Source: Spinellus fusiger
Taxonomy: Eukaryota > Mucoromycota > Mucoromycetes > Mucorales > Phycomycetaceae
Reading direction: 5' to 3'
DNA: 64,000 nucleotides
Assembly (NCBI GenBank): GCA_025094145.1
Contig: JALLLS010000004.1
Coordinates: 124,001 to 188,000, forward strand
Part shown: one piece after another, positions 36,696-47,272 of the stretch
How positions within the stretch are numbered: the first letter of the stretch is position 1
Layout of the letters: the number at the start of each line of letters is the position of its first letter
Program-made: the position numbers and the translations under genes
Notes under the pieces: generated by a model
Databases searched by the model: none
Told to the model about the DNA's origin: nothing
The model's input: only the letters and a program-made list of their open reading frames with translations

Positions 36696-37484
36696 GAGGT
36701 GTAGTGTGAGATAAATGAAAAGAAAAAGGACTTGTCAAAATAAGCAATTCTTTTTATTCTTTTTTGTCAGTTTCCTTTTATGGTAGTCAGTATCCTTGGC
36801 TAAGTAGGCCCTTTTTTTTAAACCTATTGACATATCATGTGACTCATCGAAGAAGAGAAGAAAGAGTCTTTTGCTAGTGTATCTATCCCATACAGTTCAT
36901 ATGAGATCTATTCCATTGTTACAACACATGAAGAAGAGAATAGGATTAGAATAGACAGTCACAACAAGAGAATACACCCATCATGAGAATTGAAGAAGAA
37001 GTACTGTGACAATAGTAAGAATAGCTACAAGTTGCTTATTAGGAGGAATGATAAGAGAGTGTGTATGTTTTGCTTCTACTTTTATCGCAGTCACTGTTGT
37101 TTTTTGTTGTTGTTTTTTCATTGGCATTTACAAAGCCTTCCTTTTCTCTTTTCTCTTTATAGAAAGATGAAATAAAAGACAGAATAGCTCAAGGCACAGG
37201 GGATTTCCATAAAATGTCACAAACAATGCAAGTGGTATTTTCTATGGCCGATACGGTGTAAATAGCCATGGCTAAATGCACTCCCTACTGACGAATGAAA
37301 GCTGTCATCGTGTGTTAAGCTTAGTCTGCCCACGTGAGCCCACTGTTCAAAGCACAGGCAGTCTCTTTTCGCTCCCTTTTGCTATCTCTTGTTCTTCCTA
37401 CCAAGTATATAAAAAAGAGAAGAATACACTCAGTTGCTTCTTTTGGTGCTTTTGTTTTGACTGTTGCACTCACTGAAGCCTAAC
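36696..37484. promoter_or_regulatory. Divergent MPH1/HRD1 intergenic region
   Basis: About 790 bp. It contains a TGACTCA (AP-1/Gcn4-like) site at 36840-36846 and a CACGTG at 37331-37336, about 150 bp before the HRD1 start. The ACGTG core is compatible with bZIP/Hac1-type binding. No genes seen. Confidence 0.4.
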
Positions 37485-39801
37485 ATGAGACTCGCTGTCT
37501 ATGGTGGTGTGTCCATTTCACTCGCGATGGGCGTTGTTCTGTCTGCACTGTACCAAAACTCAAACTTCTATGCAGCATGTGTCTGTCTCTCAAAGTCAAG
37601 CTCGAGTATTATGGTGAGCTACGCACGTCAGCACACTATTGATGAGTCGATAGATTCTCCTTAATGTAGGGCTGCTTTTCTCTATCTTTATGGGAAAGAC
37701 ACTGCAGTCTATCTTCTTTGGACAGCTTCGGGCTATTGAAGTAGAGGTAAACCCTTCTCTGTCTGTTTTTCTGTCCTTCTGTTGGAAATGCATCTGTCGT
37801 ACTTATGCACATTATTCTTTATGCATAACAGCACTTGTATGAGCGTTCATGGTATGCCATAACAGAGACCTGTCTTGCCATGACAATATTTAGGGAGGAA
37901 TTCAACCTACAGTTTGTCTTGGTCTTTACTACACTTCTGTTCTTAAAGATATTCCATTGGCTATGTCAGGATAGAATCGAGTTTGTAGGTGTGTAGGACA
38001 CGATGTAGCTACTTACATTTAGATGGAGCAATCCCCCTCTCATAGAGTCACCTTTCATGTGCGTATTGTCAGTCTTATGTCCCTTTTGCTCTTGATTGAT
38101 GTCGCATTGGCTCTACATGCTATCAATGGGACCATCACCAAAGGCCCCAACATGATGATCATGTTTGGATTTGAGGTAACAAAATGTCTGATAATATCAT
38201 CATTCATCTCTGTATATATTTCTATATTCCTCCATGCACCAGTACACTATCTTAATATGCATCATGATGTCTATTATTGGTAAATATGTATTGAATATAA
38301 TTGATATGCGTTCAGAAGAGCCATGGGAGGGCAAGTCCATATTTGTCTTTTATTTAGACCTCATCACAGGTACTATGTACGAAATACCATTTAGCAAATT
38401 ATTCATATTCTGGTAGACTTCTTTAAGCTGGTGACCTACATTGTGTTCTTTGTGTTTCTATGCTTCTATTACCAACTCCCATTGCACATCATCCGTGATG
38501 TCTATGTTACCTTTCGATCTTTTGTTCAAAAGTGTCGTGATCTCTACCGGTATCGCCGTGCAACACGTAACATGGACGAGCTTTATCCCGATGCCAGTGC
38601 AGATGATTTGTCACGTACCAGCGATAGTACATGTATTATCTGCAGAGAGGAAATGCATGCAGTAGTAGTGCCAGAAGGTGGTAATAGAGAAGAACCTAGA
38701 GACACCCATCGAAATACAGACCAACCTAAGAAACTACCCTGCGGCCATATCTTTCACTTTTACTGTCTGAGAAGTTGGTTAGAAAGACAGCAAAGTTGTC
38801 CTACATGGTGAGTTGAGTTGTTTTCGTTAGTTTACTTATGCTATAATAATAGTCGTCGGTCTGTTCTTTCTGAGAGTAAGTGGTTTTATTGAAAGAGAGG
38901 GGTTGTTAGGGTGTGGCTGATCTTTGTTCTAGCAACTCAGGCACAGGCACAGGCACAGCCTCAAGCACAAGCACAAGCACAGGCACAGCCTCAAGCACAA
39001 GCACAAGCACAGCCTCAAGCACAAGCAGTTGAGCCAGAACAGGCACAACAGCAACAGCAGCAGCAACAGCAACCAATGCCAAACCAAATGCCAAACCAAA
39101 TGCCAGTACCTACACTCACACCAAATTTCACACAGGCACCACCACCAGACCATGCTTATGCACAGGAACAACCTTCTGCATGGGGAGGAATAAACTCAAG
39201 TTATTCTTCTTTTCATTCGCAAAACAACAGCCTTCCACAGTCATTGCACGAGTCCTCCTATCCTCCTCAATACAGCCAACCGAATGGATCCTATGGTAGG
39301 GCACCCTTGTCAACTCACTTTTCCACTGCACCTACCATTCTATCCGATATTCCTGGGCTCATTCCACTCATCCCAATGACACAAGAGAATTCCAACCCTC
39401 TATTTGGCGCAACACATCAAGGCACAGCACAGATGGATTACCAACATATATCAGATGAGGACTTGCTGACACTGTCGGAAACAACAAGAGAGAGTATGAT
39501 GCAAAGACTGGTATTGCTAGAACGTACACAATCTCAGATATTCCATAGCATGCAAATCCTTGCACAGGCCTTGAGTGTTATTCCAACCACTGGTCTTCCT
39601 CAATGGAATGACGGGAATAAGACAGAAACATCGACAAGCCAGACGTACTCAACTCAATCCACCTCTTCTTTGGGAGAGACAACAGTAAAGACAGTGGCCG
39701 ATCCACACGTGGAAAGTGTGAATGAAAGCTTGTTAGACACCTCATCTTCAAGTAAACAAAAGGGGAAAATGATAGATAATAGTACGCCATTGAATGAATA
39801 A
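37485..39801 (+). CDS. HRD1: ER E3 ubiquitin ligase Hrd1
   Basis: The ATG at 37485 is followed by multiple hydrophobic helices (MRLAVYGGVSISLAMGVVLS; MGKTLQSIFFGQLRAIEVEH; YAITETCLAMTIFREEFNLQ; SLMSLLLLIDVALALHAING). The RING finger reads CIICREEM, then KLPCGHIFHFYCLRSWLERQ, SCPTC. The last Cys and the following RRSVLSE come from a 23-nt microexon at 38853-38875, flanked by TAATAG and GTAAGT. The C-terminal region has QA and QAQAQPQAQ repeats, poly-Gln and then a conserved-looking helix, RESMMQRLVLLERTQSQIFH. Hrd1 retrotranslocates and ubiquitinates misfolded ER proteins (ERAD). The QA tract resembles that of OGT in composition. The exon between about 38390 and 38415 is less certain. The stop is at 39799-39801. 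Confidence 0.92.
38853..38875 (+). other. 23-nt coding microexon of HRD1
   Basis: Codes for the last residues of the RING finger (C-RRSVLSE). Upstream intron 38814-38852 and downstream intron 38876-38932 both have usable GT and AG borders, and only its inclusion restores the Cys of CPTC and the frame of the Q-rich tail. Confidence 0.75.
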
Positions 39802-39967
39802 GAACAATAGCTCGATATGGGGTAAGGACTAGCTTGGGTTAAGAATAGGTAATGAGCCTTGTACACTACCTTCTATCAATGAGAAGTATTTGAAATACAA
39901 AGATCTCTATAATTTATAAAGATTCATATCTCTATACACGGTCCAACATTGAGGCTTGGGACGTCTT

Positions 39968-39999
<32 letters not shown>

Positions 40000-42238
40000 G
40001 TATCAGAGTCTAGATGACCAACCATAGATGTGTTGGTGTCTATCTAACCAATATATTCTATATGGACTTTGATAGTTTAAATGAACAGTAGTGTATTCCT
40101 TTGATTGACTAGTGGTTTTCTCTTCTATTTTTTACCTTTATTTTTATTGAGAAACAGTACCTCTTTTTGTACTGCATGATAGAATTAACGTGTAACAAGG
40201 ACAGTAGACTATAGCCCTTTATCTCCTCTATTTTGTAGACAAATGAAGAAAGAAAACCTCTTTCTTTTTATTGTTTTCGATTCAATATTAGTACTGACTC
40301 TGTCGTTCCCTAATTTGAACAGAATAGTTCTAAGCCTGGAGGTATGTGCACAGAGTGGAATAGCTAGTGGTTCTTGGTTTGGATGTGAAGCCCATGTAGA
40401 TCAAAGAAGATAGAAAGATAATGTTTATTCATTGAATTCACTTGATTATTTATACTGAATTATACAGTGTACAACTGCACATACATGTCTTGGCTTAACA
40501 TGTTCACTGTGAAGAGAACATAAAAACAAGACACTATATTGCATTAGCATTTATCTTATTAATTATATTATATTATCTATGTGTATCCACAAGGGATAAT
40601 GTGTGTTCCAAAAAGGGAAGATATGTGCAGCCAATAGTATTACTTTATTTGATAGCTACAATCTGTAGCACAGACTAACTCAATTTGTTAGTGAAGTTAA
40701 ATTTGATAAAGTAAGCACGCCATCTTTATAACTCAAAGATCGCATGTTCAATACCAAGGTGATGTTATTAAGCTGGAAATAAAGTGATGACAAAGTCAAC
40801 CGAAAATCGACGAAAGATAGGGACATCGAGAATTGACACATGTCGAGACTGGTATGTCTGAATTTACAGCTTAATTTGCATATACTTTTGATGTCTATGT
40901 ATATGCACTGTAAAAATATGATATTGTTTTGACATTTTGACACTACCATTAAAGTGTTTACTAGTCAATATTTATTAGGTGTTGTTTAGGAACACAGTGT
41001 AAATGCATAAATAGAAGCTTAATGTTTTACTATAGCATTTTTATAGACTAAAAACACCTTTATGAATATCATACAAGAGTATTGCAACATCAAAAAAACA
41101 AAAAAAACAATGTACACCAGCCATTTATATGACTGTACAAACCCATACATTTCTTCACACAAGATAGGCGTGTGTACTTTCCTATTTCTTCTTCTGTTGA
41201 TGTCACGTAATAGTGTCTGCAATTGTATAAGGTACTCAATGACTTTTGATCATCTCATAATCTATAGCTTGAGAGAATAAGTAGATTGAATACAACAGAT
41301 GCATTTATTTGGTGGTAAATCCATATATCCTACAAGACCAATCACTCGACTTATCTATTATTGATTCAAGATTAGAGCAAGAACTGAGGATTCTAAACAG
41401 TAGCTGGTACTCTTTAGCTTTTTATTTTATTTTTGCTATCTATCTTTGAATATAAAATGAGTACTATGTTTACTTCATCTAGTCAACATCACATCAATGT
41501 GTGTCCAAGGCAATCTGTATCTTGGACAATAAAGAAGTAGGTAATGCCAATACAGGCGTCTTTGAGGTATATACATCCAATCTCTTTAAATAGAACTCTG
41601 ACTTACCGTCATAACTGAGTGTATTATTTTTACCAATGTCTCTCTATTGCCGATTCTTATTCCTATCTATGAATGGATCCAATTGGGATGGTATTCATAG
41701 TGTCTATAGACTAGTTTCTAATGCCAAGCCAATGGATCTATCTCTTACTACACTGCTATTTTATTTTTACTAGTTATATTTGAAATACTGTTTATTTTCT
41801 CTCCTTTACTATACTACAGATCGAATGTACTGTTTGTATGAATTAAGGGAGAGCCATTCTTACTGTTCGAATCGATACTACGGAGGATTCAATTCCGAAA
41901 GCAGTGCTTATTCTTTTCTCTTTTCTCTTATATTACTTATTACTGGTTATTACTTACTACTTATTATTCACTGGTTATTACCTACTACTTATTATTCACT
42001 AGTTATTACCTACTACTTATTATTCACTGGTTATTACTTACTACTTATTATTCACTGGTTATTACTTACTACTTATTATTCACTGGTTATGGCTTATATC
42101 ATTGATAGAAGATTGACTTTTATTTTTCCTTCTATGCCCTTTCTTGATTTGGCACCGCACGTGTAACAGATTCGCATTCAAAAAGATCTTTGCTGCTGCT
42201 TATTTATCGTCATTCCTACACTTCTTTATCCATTGGCC
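39802..42238. other. Long intergenic region before the APSES gene
   Basis: About 2.4 kb without convincing genes. It contains a GT microsatellite (39971-39999) and the 28-bp minisatellite listed separately. Short open frames such as 41780-42166 are built from the repeat. A CACGTG lies at about 42158, 80 bp before the APSES start. Confidence 0.5.
41943..42090 (+). repeat. 28-bp minisatellite, five copies
   Basis: Five contiguous 28-bp units (41943, 41971, 41999, 42027, 42055) of form CTGGTTATTACYTACTACTT plus ATTATTCA, with only C/T and G/A differences, then a partial copy. It sits about 150 bp upstream of the APSES start codon. Confidence 0.9.
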
Positions 42239-44438
42239 ATGTCTACCAGTAGAATATACTCTGCTGTTTACTCTGGTGTGCCAGTGTTTGAGATGGTAGT
42301 CCAGGGTGTTGCCGTCATGCGCCGAAGAGCCGATTCCTACATGAATGCCACCCAGATTCTTAAAGTAGCAGGCATTGAAAAAGGCAAACGTACAAAGATC
42401 CTTGAGCGAGAGGTTCTCTCAGGTGAACATGAGAAAGTACAAGGAGGCTATGGCAAATACCAGGGCACTTGGTAAAGTATCCCCCTTTGAGTGAGACAAG
42501 TGGCTCATGACAACAGGATTCCTTATATCAAGGGAAAACAAATAGCAGAAAGATACGGTGTCCTGCCACTGTTAGCACCCATGTTTGACTTTGACGCCTC
42601 TATTCTCAATGTGGACAATGAAGAAGAGCATCTCCCCACCAAAGAACAGGCAATAGCTCTTGCACGAAAGAAAGCCTACATGGAGGCTCGGTCATCCACC
42701 AACACCACACCTTCTCAAGCCACTAGCAGCCCACCCAAAAGATCCTCTGCGTCTTACCGTTCTTCTACGCTTGCTTCCCGCCACGCCCACTCTCTTCTCC
42801 ACAAGTCAGGGACTTCAGCGCCCCAGGAGAATTCTCGCGAATACAAGAGAGCCAGACTCACTTCACCCACACCTACTGCTGACATAACTTCTCTGGAGGA
42901 TGAGTCTGCCAGTGATCGCCACCGTCGTATTCTTATGGCTATTTTCCTCTCAGACAACCCCAACCCAATTCCAGAACTATTGAGCGATACAAACGATACT
43001 GCCAACTTCAATATTGACCTTGTCATTGATGATCAAGGACACACAGCACTGCACTGGGCAGCCGCACTGGCACGTATCAACACAGTGGAATTGCTAGTGA
43101 AAAAAGATGCCGATGTTAGCTACCAGAATTATGCAGGAGAAACACCATTGATGCGTGCTGTAATGGTGACCAATAGCTACGACAATGATTCCTTCCCGTT
43201 GATTCTTTCTATATTAAAGAAGTCCGTCAAAAGGGTCGATCAAAAGGGCCGCACTGTTCTTCACCATGCAACACTCACAGCAGGTGCCCATGCAAGAATG
43301 AATGCTGCCTTGTGCTATATACACCACCTTCTCTCTTCACTTGAAGATGACGCAGCCATTCGCACATTAATAGACACGCAGGACTCAATGGGAGATACTG
43401 CTCTCACTATTGCTGCCAGATTGGAGTGTTCTGAGATTGTTGATATGTTAATAAGAGCAGGTGCCAACAGTAAATACGAAAATAAGATTGGACTTGGCAT
43501 AGAAGACTACCAGGCCACAGAAGAGCCTACCACAGAGGAGCCTACCACAGTAGAGCCCACCCACCACAAATCCCACAAGTCAGTGATTCCTACTTCTCTT
43601 TATGCCAAGCGCTCTTATGGCCCCAGTCAGAGAGGACGTGAGATTGTTTCGAGTAAGAATACTAGAAAAAAGAATACTAATCATTGCAAGAGAGATTCCC
43701 TACTGATACGATGGAATAGCTGTTCAAAGAATCGTGGATGCTCTGGATGAAGAGTACAGTGGCCAATTAACAGAGAGAGACCAGGAGCTCCAACAAGCAC
43801 AAAGTGAGCTTGATAAAGTCAACCAGTTACTGGAAGCTACTCGGAAGGTGTTGGAGGAGCAACAAACACAATCACAACAACTGTCAGAAACACACCAAAA
43901 GATCCATGATCTTAAACAGGCCCTTCAAACCGGATGGTCTAGTCTGGAGACTGTTTTACAGCACAAAGAGAATCTACAGTACCCAGAAGCCATTGATTCT
44001 TTTGATGAAAAGGAGGCCATTGATGCGCTGTTTGATGTGCCCGCTACAGAGACAAGGGATCATAAACAGCTGCAACGGGAGATCCATGCACTGAAAGCCA
44101 GAACAGACGCCTATAAGCAAAACAACAAGGACATAGAAGCAACTCTTCATACACTAAAAACACAGGCCAATGACAAAGAAATGCACTGTAAACGGCTGAT
44201 TGCTGCTTGTTGCAATCTTCCTATTGATAAAATTGATGAACTCGTAAAGCCGCTCACTTTGGCCATTGAAAGTGATCCACCAGACCTGGATCTTGCTCGA
44301 GTCATTGGGTTTATGGAGAAGATTAAGCGTCAAGGTGCTTTTCCAGACTATGCTTCTAACTTGGCAGCAGGCTCGAATTCTGCTGCTTATACAGAGACTC
44401 ATAATTCCAACCCTAGGCAGAAGACTGTCGATGTGTAG
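42239..44438 (+). CDS. APSES/KilA-N cell-cycle transcription factor with ankyrin repeats (MBF/SBF DNA-binding subunit)
   Basis: Three exons (42239-42471, 42517-43652, 43720-44438) add to exactly 696 codons. The N-terminus is the APSES domain: [68 protein letters not shown] and, across the intron, [20 protein letters not shown] disordered middle follows, then ankyrin repeats ([51 protein letters not shown]), then a long coiled coil near the C-terminus ([20 protein letters not shown]). This is the layout of Swi4/Mbp1/Res1/Res2, which bind MCB/SCB elements and drive G1/S transcription. Which paralogue it is cannot be told from sequence alone. The intron after GTW is required to reach the canonical GTWIP motif. 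Confidence 0.93.
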
Positions 44439-44980
44439 TGGATGCCAGTTAGATCATTCAACGTATGCTATAGCTTTTTATTAGGTTAATGATGCTATGG
44501 TTTATTATTATTATTATTATTAAGATAAGGGTGTTCTTGGTTATTCCTTTTCTTTGAATATGTATATAATCTCTATAGGCTATGAACCATGTCAATAAAT
44601 CATTCTGCTTGACTAGAGTGTTTGCATAGCCAAAGACACTGTGATGCCAGAAGAAAAGGAAGGATGGACATGTCAGTAGTATAGACAGACAAATAGACCT
44701 TCTTCAAAGCAGCAATGAATCCGTTGTTTGTTCATTATTGTTTGTTTTCTTTTTATTGTTCGTTTGCTGTTTGCTATGTGTGGACAACCAACACCATCTA
44801 TTTCTCTTCTCTTCTTCTTAGCTTGACATGGTTCAGCATAGAGATGTGGACTCTTCACCTGTCAATCCACTCTTTCTTATTGCTTATCATCTAACTCTCT
44901 TTTCTTTTTCATAATATCACTCAGTCCTGGTCTTCTCTTTATTATATCTATATACATACACACATCTTTCTATTTTCTCA
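44439..44980. other. Convergent 3' region
   Basis: About 540 bp between two converging genes. An ATT repeat lies at 44502-44522; otherwise AT-rich, with no gene seen. Confidence 0.5.
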
Positions 44981-46609
44981 TCATTCCTCACACAGATGCA
45001 ATAACAAGTTCTGAACATGCTCAAGACTCTCCTGTTCCTGCTGGTGGTGCTGTTTTTGGTCACTCGTATTTGTACGCTTATAAGTCACTCGTACATTGAT
45101 AGGGTTTTCAGGGACATAGCGTGGTCGATGAGAAGAAGTCTCAGACATCATCTTCTTGTCTATCTTTTCCTGTTCTGTTCCAAATTCAGACTGCATGAGT
45201 AGAGCCAGTTCCTTCTCCATCTGTTCTTTATAGGGTAATGGTGGAGGAGAGCCCTTCTGTGATGTAGTCTCTGGCGTATCCTCTACTGCAGTTGTAAGGA
45301 TGTCGCTAGAGGAGAGGGAAGGCACGTCATAGTAATTGTCCTCTTCGTCCTGTTCATCATCTGAGAATTCAAAGTGGCGCTGGCTAGGATGTTCTGTATC
45401 AGTTGCAGTTCCACTGGCACCCTTGAGTCGTGATACAAGATTCATTTTACGCTTTTTAGCTGTAGACAAGTGAGATCCAAGACCAGCTGGACCACTTGTA
45501 GTATAGGCAGTAGGGTTGTTCTTAGTATGTTGGTGAAGTAGTTGTTGGGGTAGTTGTTGGGGTAGTTGGTGAGGTAGTTGATGAGATAGTTGTTGTTGTT
45601 GTGGGTGGTGGTGGTGGTGGTAGGAGGGTGGTGGTGTTGGTGGTGGTGGTGTTGGTGACTGCAACTGTGGCTGTTGTAATTGTAGATAGTGTACCTGCTG
45701 TACCTGCTGTACCTGCTGTACTTGTTGGTACTGATACTGTTGTTGGTACAACGGTTGCTGCTGTTGGTACTGATACGGTTGCTGGTACTGATACGGTTGC
45801 TGGTACAGTGACTGTTGCGACTGCTGTGATTGTAATTGGTAGTGGAGGATAGAAGCACCAAAAACACCACTCATACCATTCATTCCATTTGCACCAATAG
45901 CATTCATAGTACCACTCACACCACTCATACCAGTGGATCTGAGACTGTTATAGGACGGCACACGGAAGAAATGATTGGGTGTTTGTACACCAGAAGAAGG
46001 AGAAGAAGCAGGGGACGAGGTTGATGAAGAAGAAGAAGAAGCATCGCGTGTTGATACTGTAGAAGCGTGTGTCTTTTGTAATGGCGGTGTCTTTTGTGTT
46101 GCTGTCACTGCCTCTGGTTTGTTAGTACTGATGTTGAAGGAGTGGAGATACTTTTTTATAGGTTTGGCCTTGACTTTCTTTGTTTTTGTGATCTTCTTTT
46201 TCAAATCTAGATGCACTGGTTCTTCTGGTGTCCATGAGCGCACATTAGCTACCATAAGAGCCACTTCAAGAGTGTCATCATCATCAGGAAAATCAAAGAC
46301 ATCTAACTTTTCAGAGAAGCTGTTGACCAGTATCTCCTGTTCAGAGGGTGTTCTTTCCAATGAATGATCTATTATCACTGCTGCTACTGCTGCTGCTGCT
46401 GCTGGTGGTGGTGCTTGTGCTGTTAGGGACGCAAAAGGCTTTACTTGCAGACCCATACACAGACTGAGGGCATGTTCAGCAAAAACATCTTCTTGTATCT
46501 TATCACCACCACTGTCAGAATCATCATCAAGAGTAAATAGGCCAGTGGGGCGTGATTTACGCTTATAAGTGAAAGCAGGCTTCTTGTGCAATCCAAAGTG
46601 CGCAAACAT
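44981..46609 (-). CDS. Q-rich disordered protein of unknown function
   Basis: A single uninterrupted frame of 542 residues from the ATG at 46609. The N-terminus, FGLHKKPAFTYKRKSRPTG, then acidic and Ala-rich segments, KLDVFDFPDDDDTLEVALMV, then a basic KKKITKTKKVKAKPIKKY, a poly-Ser stretch, and a long tract of Gln/Tyr repeats (QPYQYQQ and QVQQVQQV), Pro and His runs. The C-terminus reads EMPINVRVTYKRT-like sequence (VRVTYKRTN) with repeats of the TYKR motif. No enzyme domain was recognised. The basic patches suggest nuclear location. A resemblance of TYKRKSR to N-terminal motifs of some cohesin-regulator proteins is too short to use. The lack of introns is unusual beside the intron-rich neighbours. 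Confidence 0.65.
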   Translation of the reverse strand: MFAHFGLHKKPAFTYKRKSRPTGLFTLDDDSDSGGDKIQEDVFAEHALSLCMGLQVKPFASLTAQAPPPAAAAAVAAVIIDHSLERTPSEQEILVNSFSEKLDVFDFPDDDDTLEVALMVANVRSWTPEEPVHLDLKKKITKTKKVKAKPIKKYLHSFNISTNKPEAVTATQKTPPLQKTHASTVSTRDASSSSSSTSSPASSPSSGVQTPNHFFRVPSYNSLRSTGMSGVSGTMNAIGANGMNGMSGVFGASILHYQLQSQQSQQSLYQQPYQYQQPYQYQQQQPLYQQQYQYQQVQQVQQVQQVHYLQLQQPQLQSPTPPPPTPPPSYHHHHHPQQQQLSHQLPHQLPQQLPQQLLHQHTKNNPTAYTTSGPAGLGSHLSTAKKRKMNLVSRLKGASGTATDTEHPSQRHFEFSDDEQDEEDNYYDVPSLSSSDILTTAVEDTPETTSQKGSPPPLPYKEQMEKELALLMQSEFGTEQEKIDKKMMSETSSHRPRYVPENPINVRVTYKRTNTSDQKQHHQQEQESLEHVQNLLLHLCEE

Positions 46610-47272
46610 AAGCCGCGTTCCTACAACAACAAACTCAGTGAAAATATCGAAACACGCTCGCGGAACTGTTTATTTTCCAAAGGAGCGTGTCTTCACGTGC
46701 AAAGTCACGTGTTTAGACATGCTTTTGTAGGCATCCTAGGGTTTGTTTTGTGGATGATATGCCTATAGACCCTACAGTGTGGAGAAAGTGGATTATTGGG
46801 AGAATGTCATTTGTGACGTGTTTATAGGGCATTCTTGGACTTGACATTTCACAGTTGTATTTTGTACTTATTATAGGCAATAGTAAAATACTCTTCCTAT
46901 TGTTGAAAAACATGATTTTAAATACTCCCATAGAAGCACTTTCTGTGCTTCTTTTATTTCTCATTAGTCACCTACGATAGTTCTTCTTTTTAAGATTACT
47001 TTCTGCTGTAAAAGGGGCTTCTTTTGTGTAATCTGTCATGCAACCAATACCCAACCCTAATGTGCTACGTCATTAAAAAAGGTGACATCAAATAATTTAG
47101 GCGGTCCTCTACAAACCGTAAATAACGGATTCCAAACAAAAGACCCGATTTTACCTGTCCTTGCCATTCTCAGGCCAACCGTTGCAGAAGAGAAAACAGT
47201 CTCAACCGCTGCTGTCTTTTTTCGTCCATCTACGACCCAAACTCCCTACTCTTTTTGTTCTCCATTAAAATA
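46610..47272. promoter_or_regulatory. Divergent promoter with twin CACGTG motifs
   Basis: About 660 bp between the Q-rich gene and NDUFV1. Two CACGTG E-boxes at 46694-46699 and 46706-46711, start to start 12 bp, lie 85-100 bp upstream of the Q-rich gene. Nothing coding was recognised. Confidence 0.45.

Noticed and set aside
36782..36796. TATCCTT sequence resembling a U12 donor
   Set aside because: It lies in the MPH1/HRD1 intergenic region, with no exon before it and no partner branch site.
40715..40790. tRNA-like stretch (ATCTTTATAACTC... GTTCAATACC)
   Set aside because: The T arm does not pair and no acceptor stem could be built; chance or a very old tRNA-derived remnant.
41780..42166. 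128-codon frame rich in Tyr and Leu
   Set aside because: It is the translation of the 28-bp minisatellite and flanking AT-rich DNA.
45601..45852. Plus-strand frame of Gly/Val repeats
   Set aside because: Complement of the Pro/Gln-rich part of the minus-strand orphan gene.
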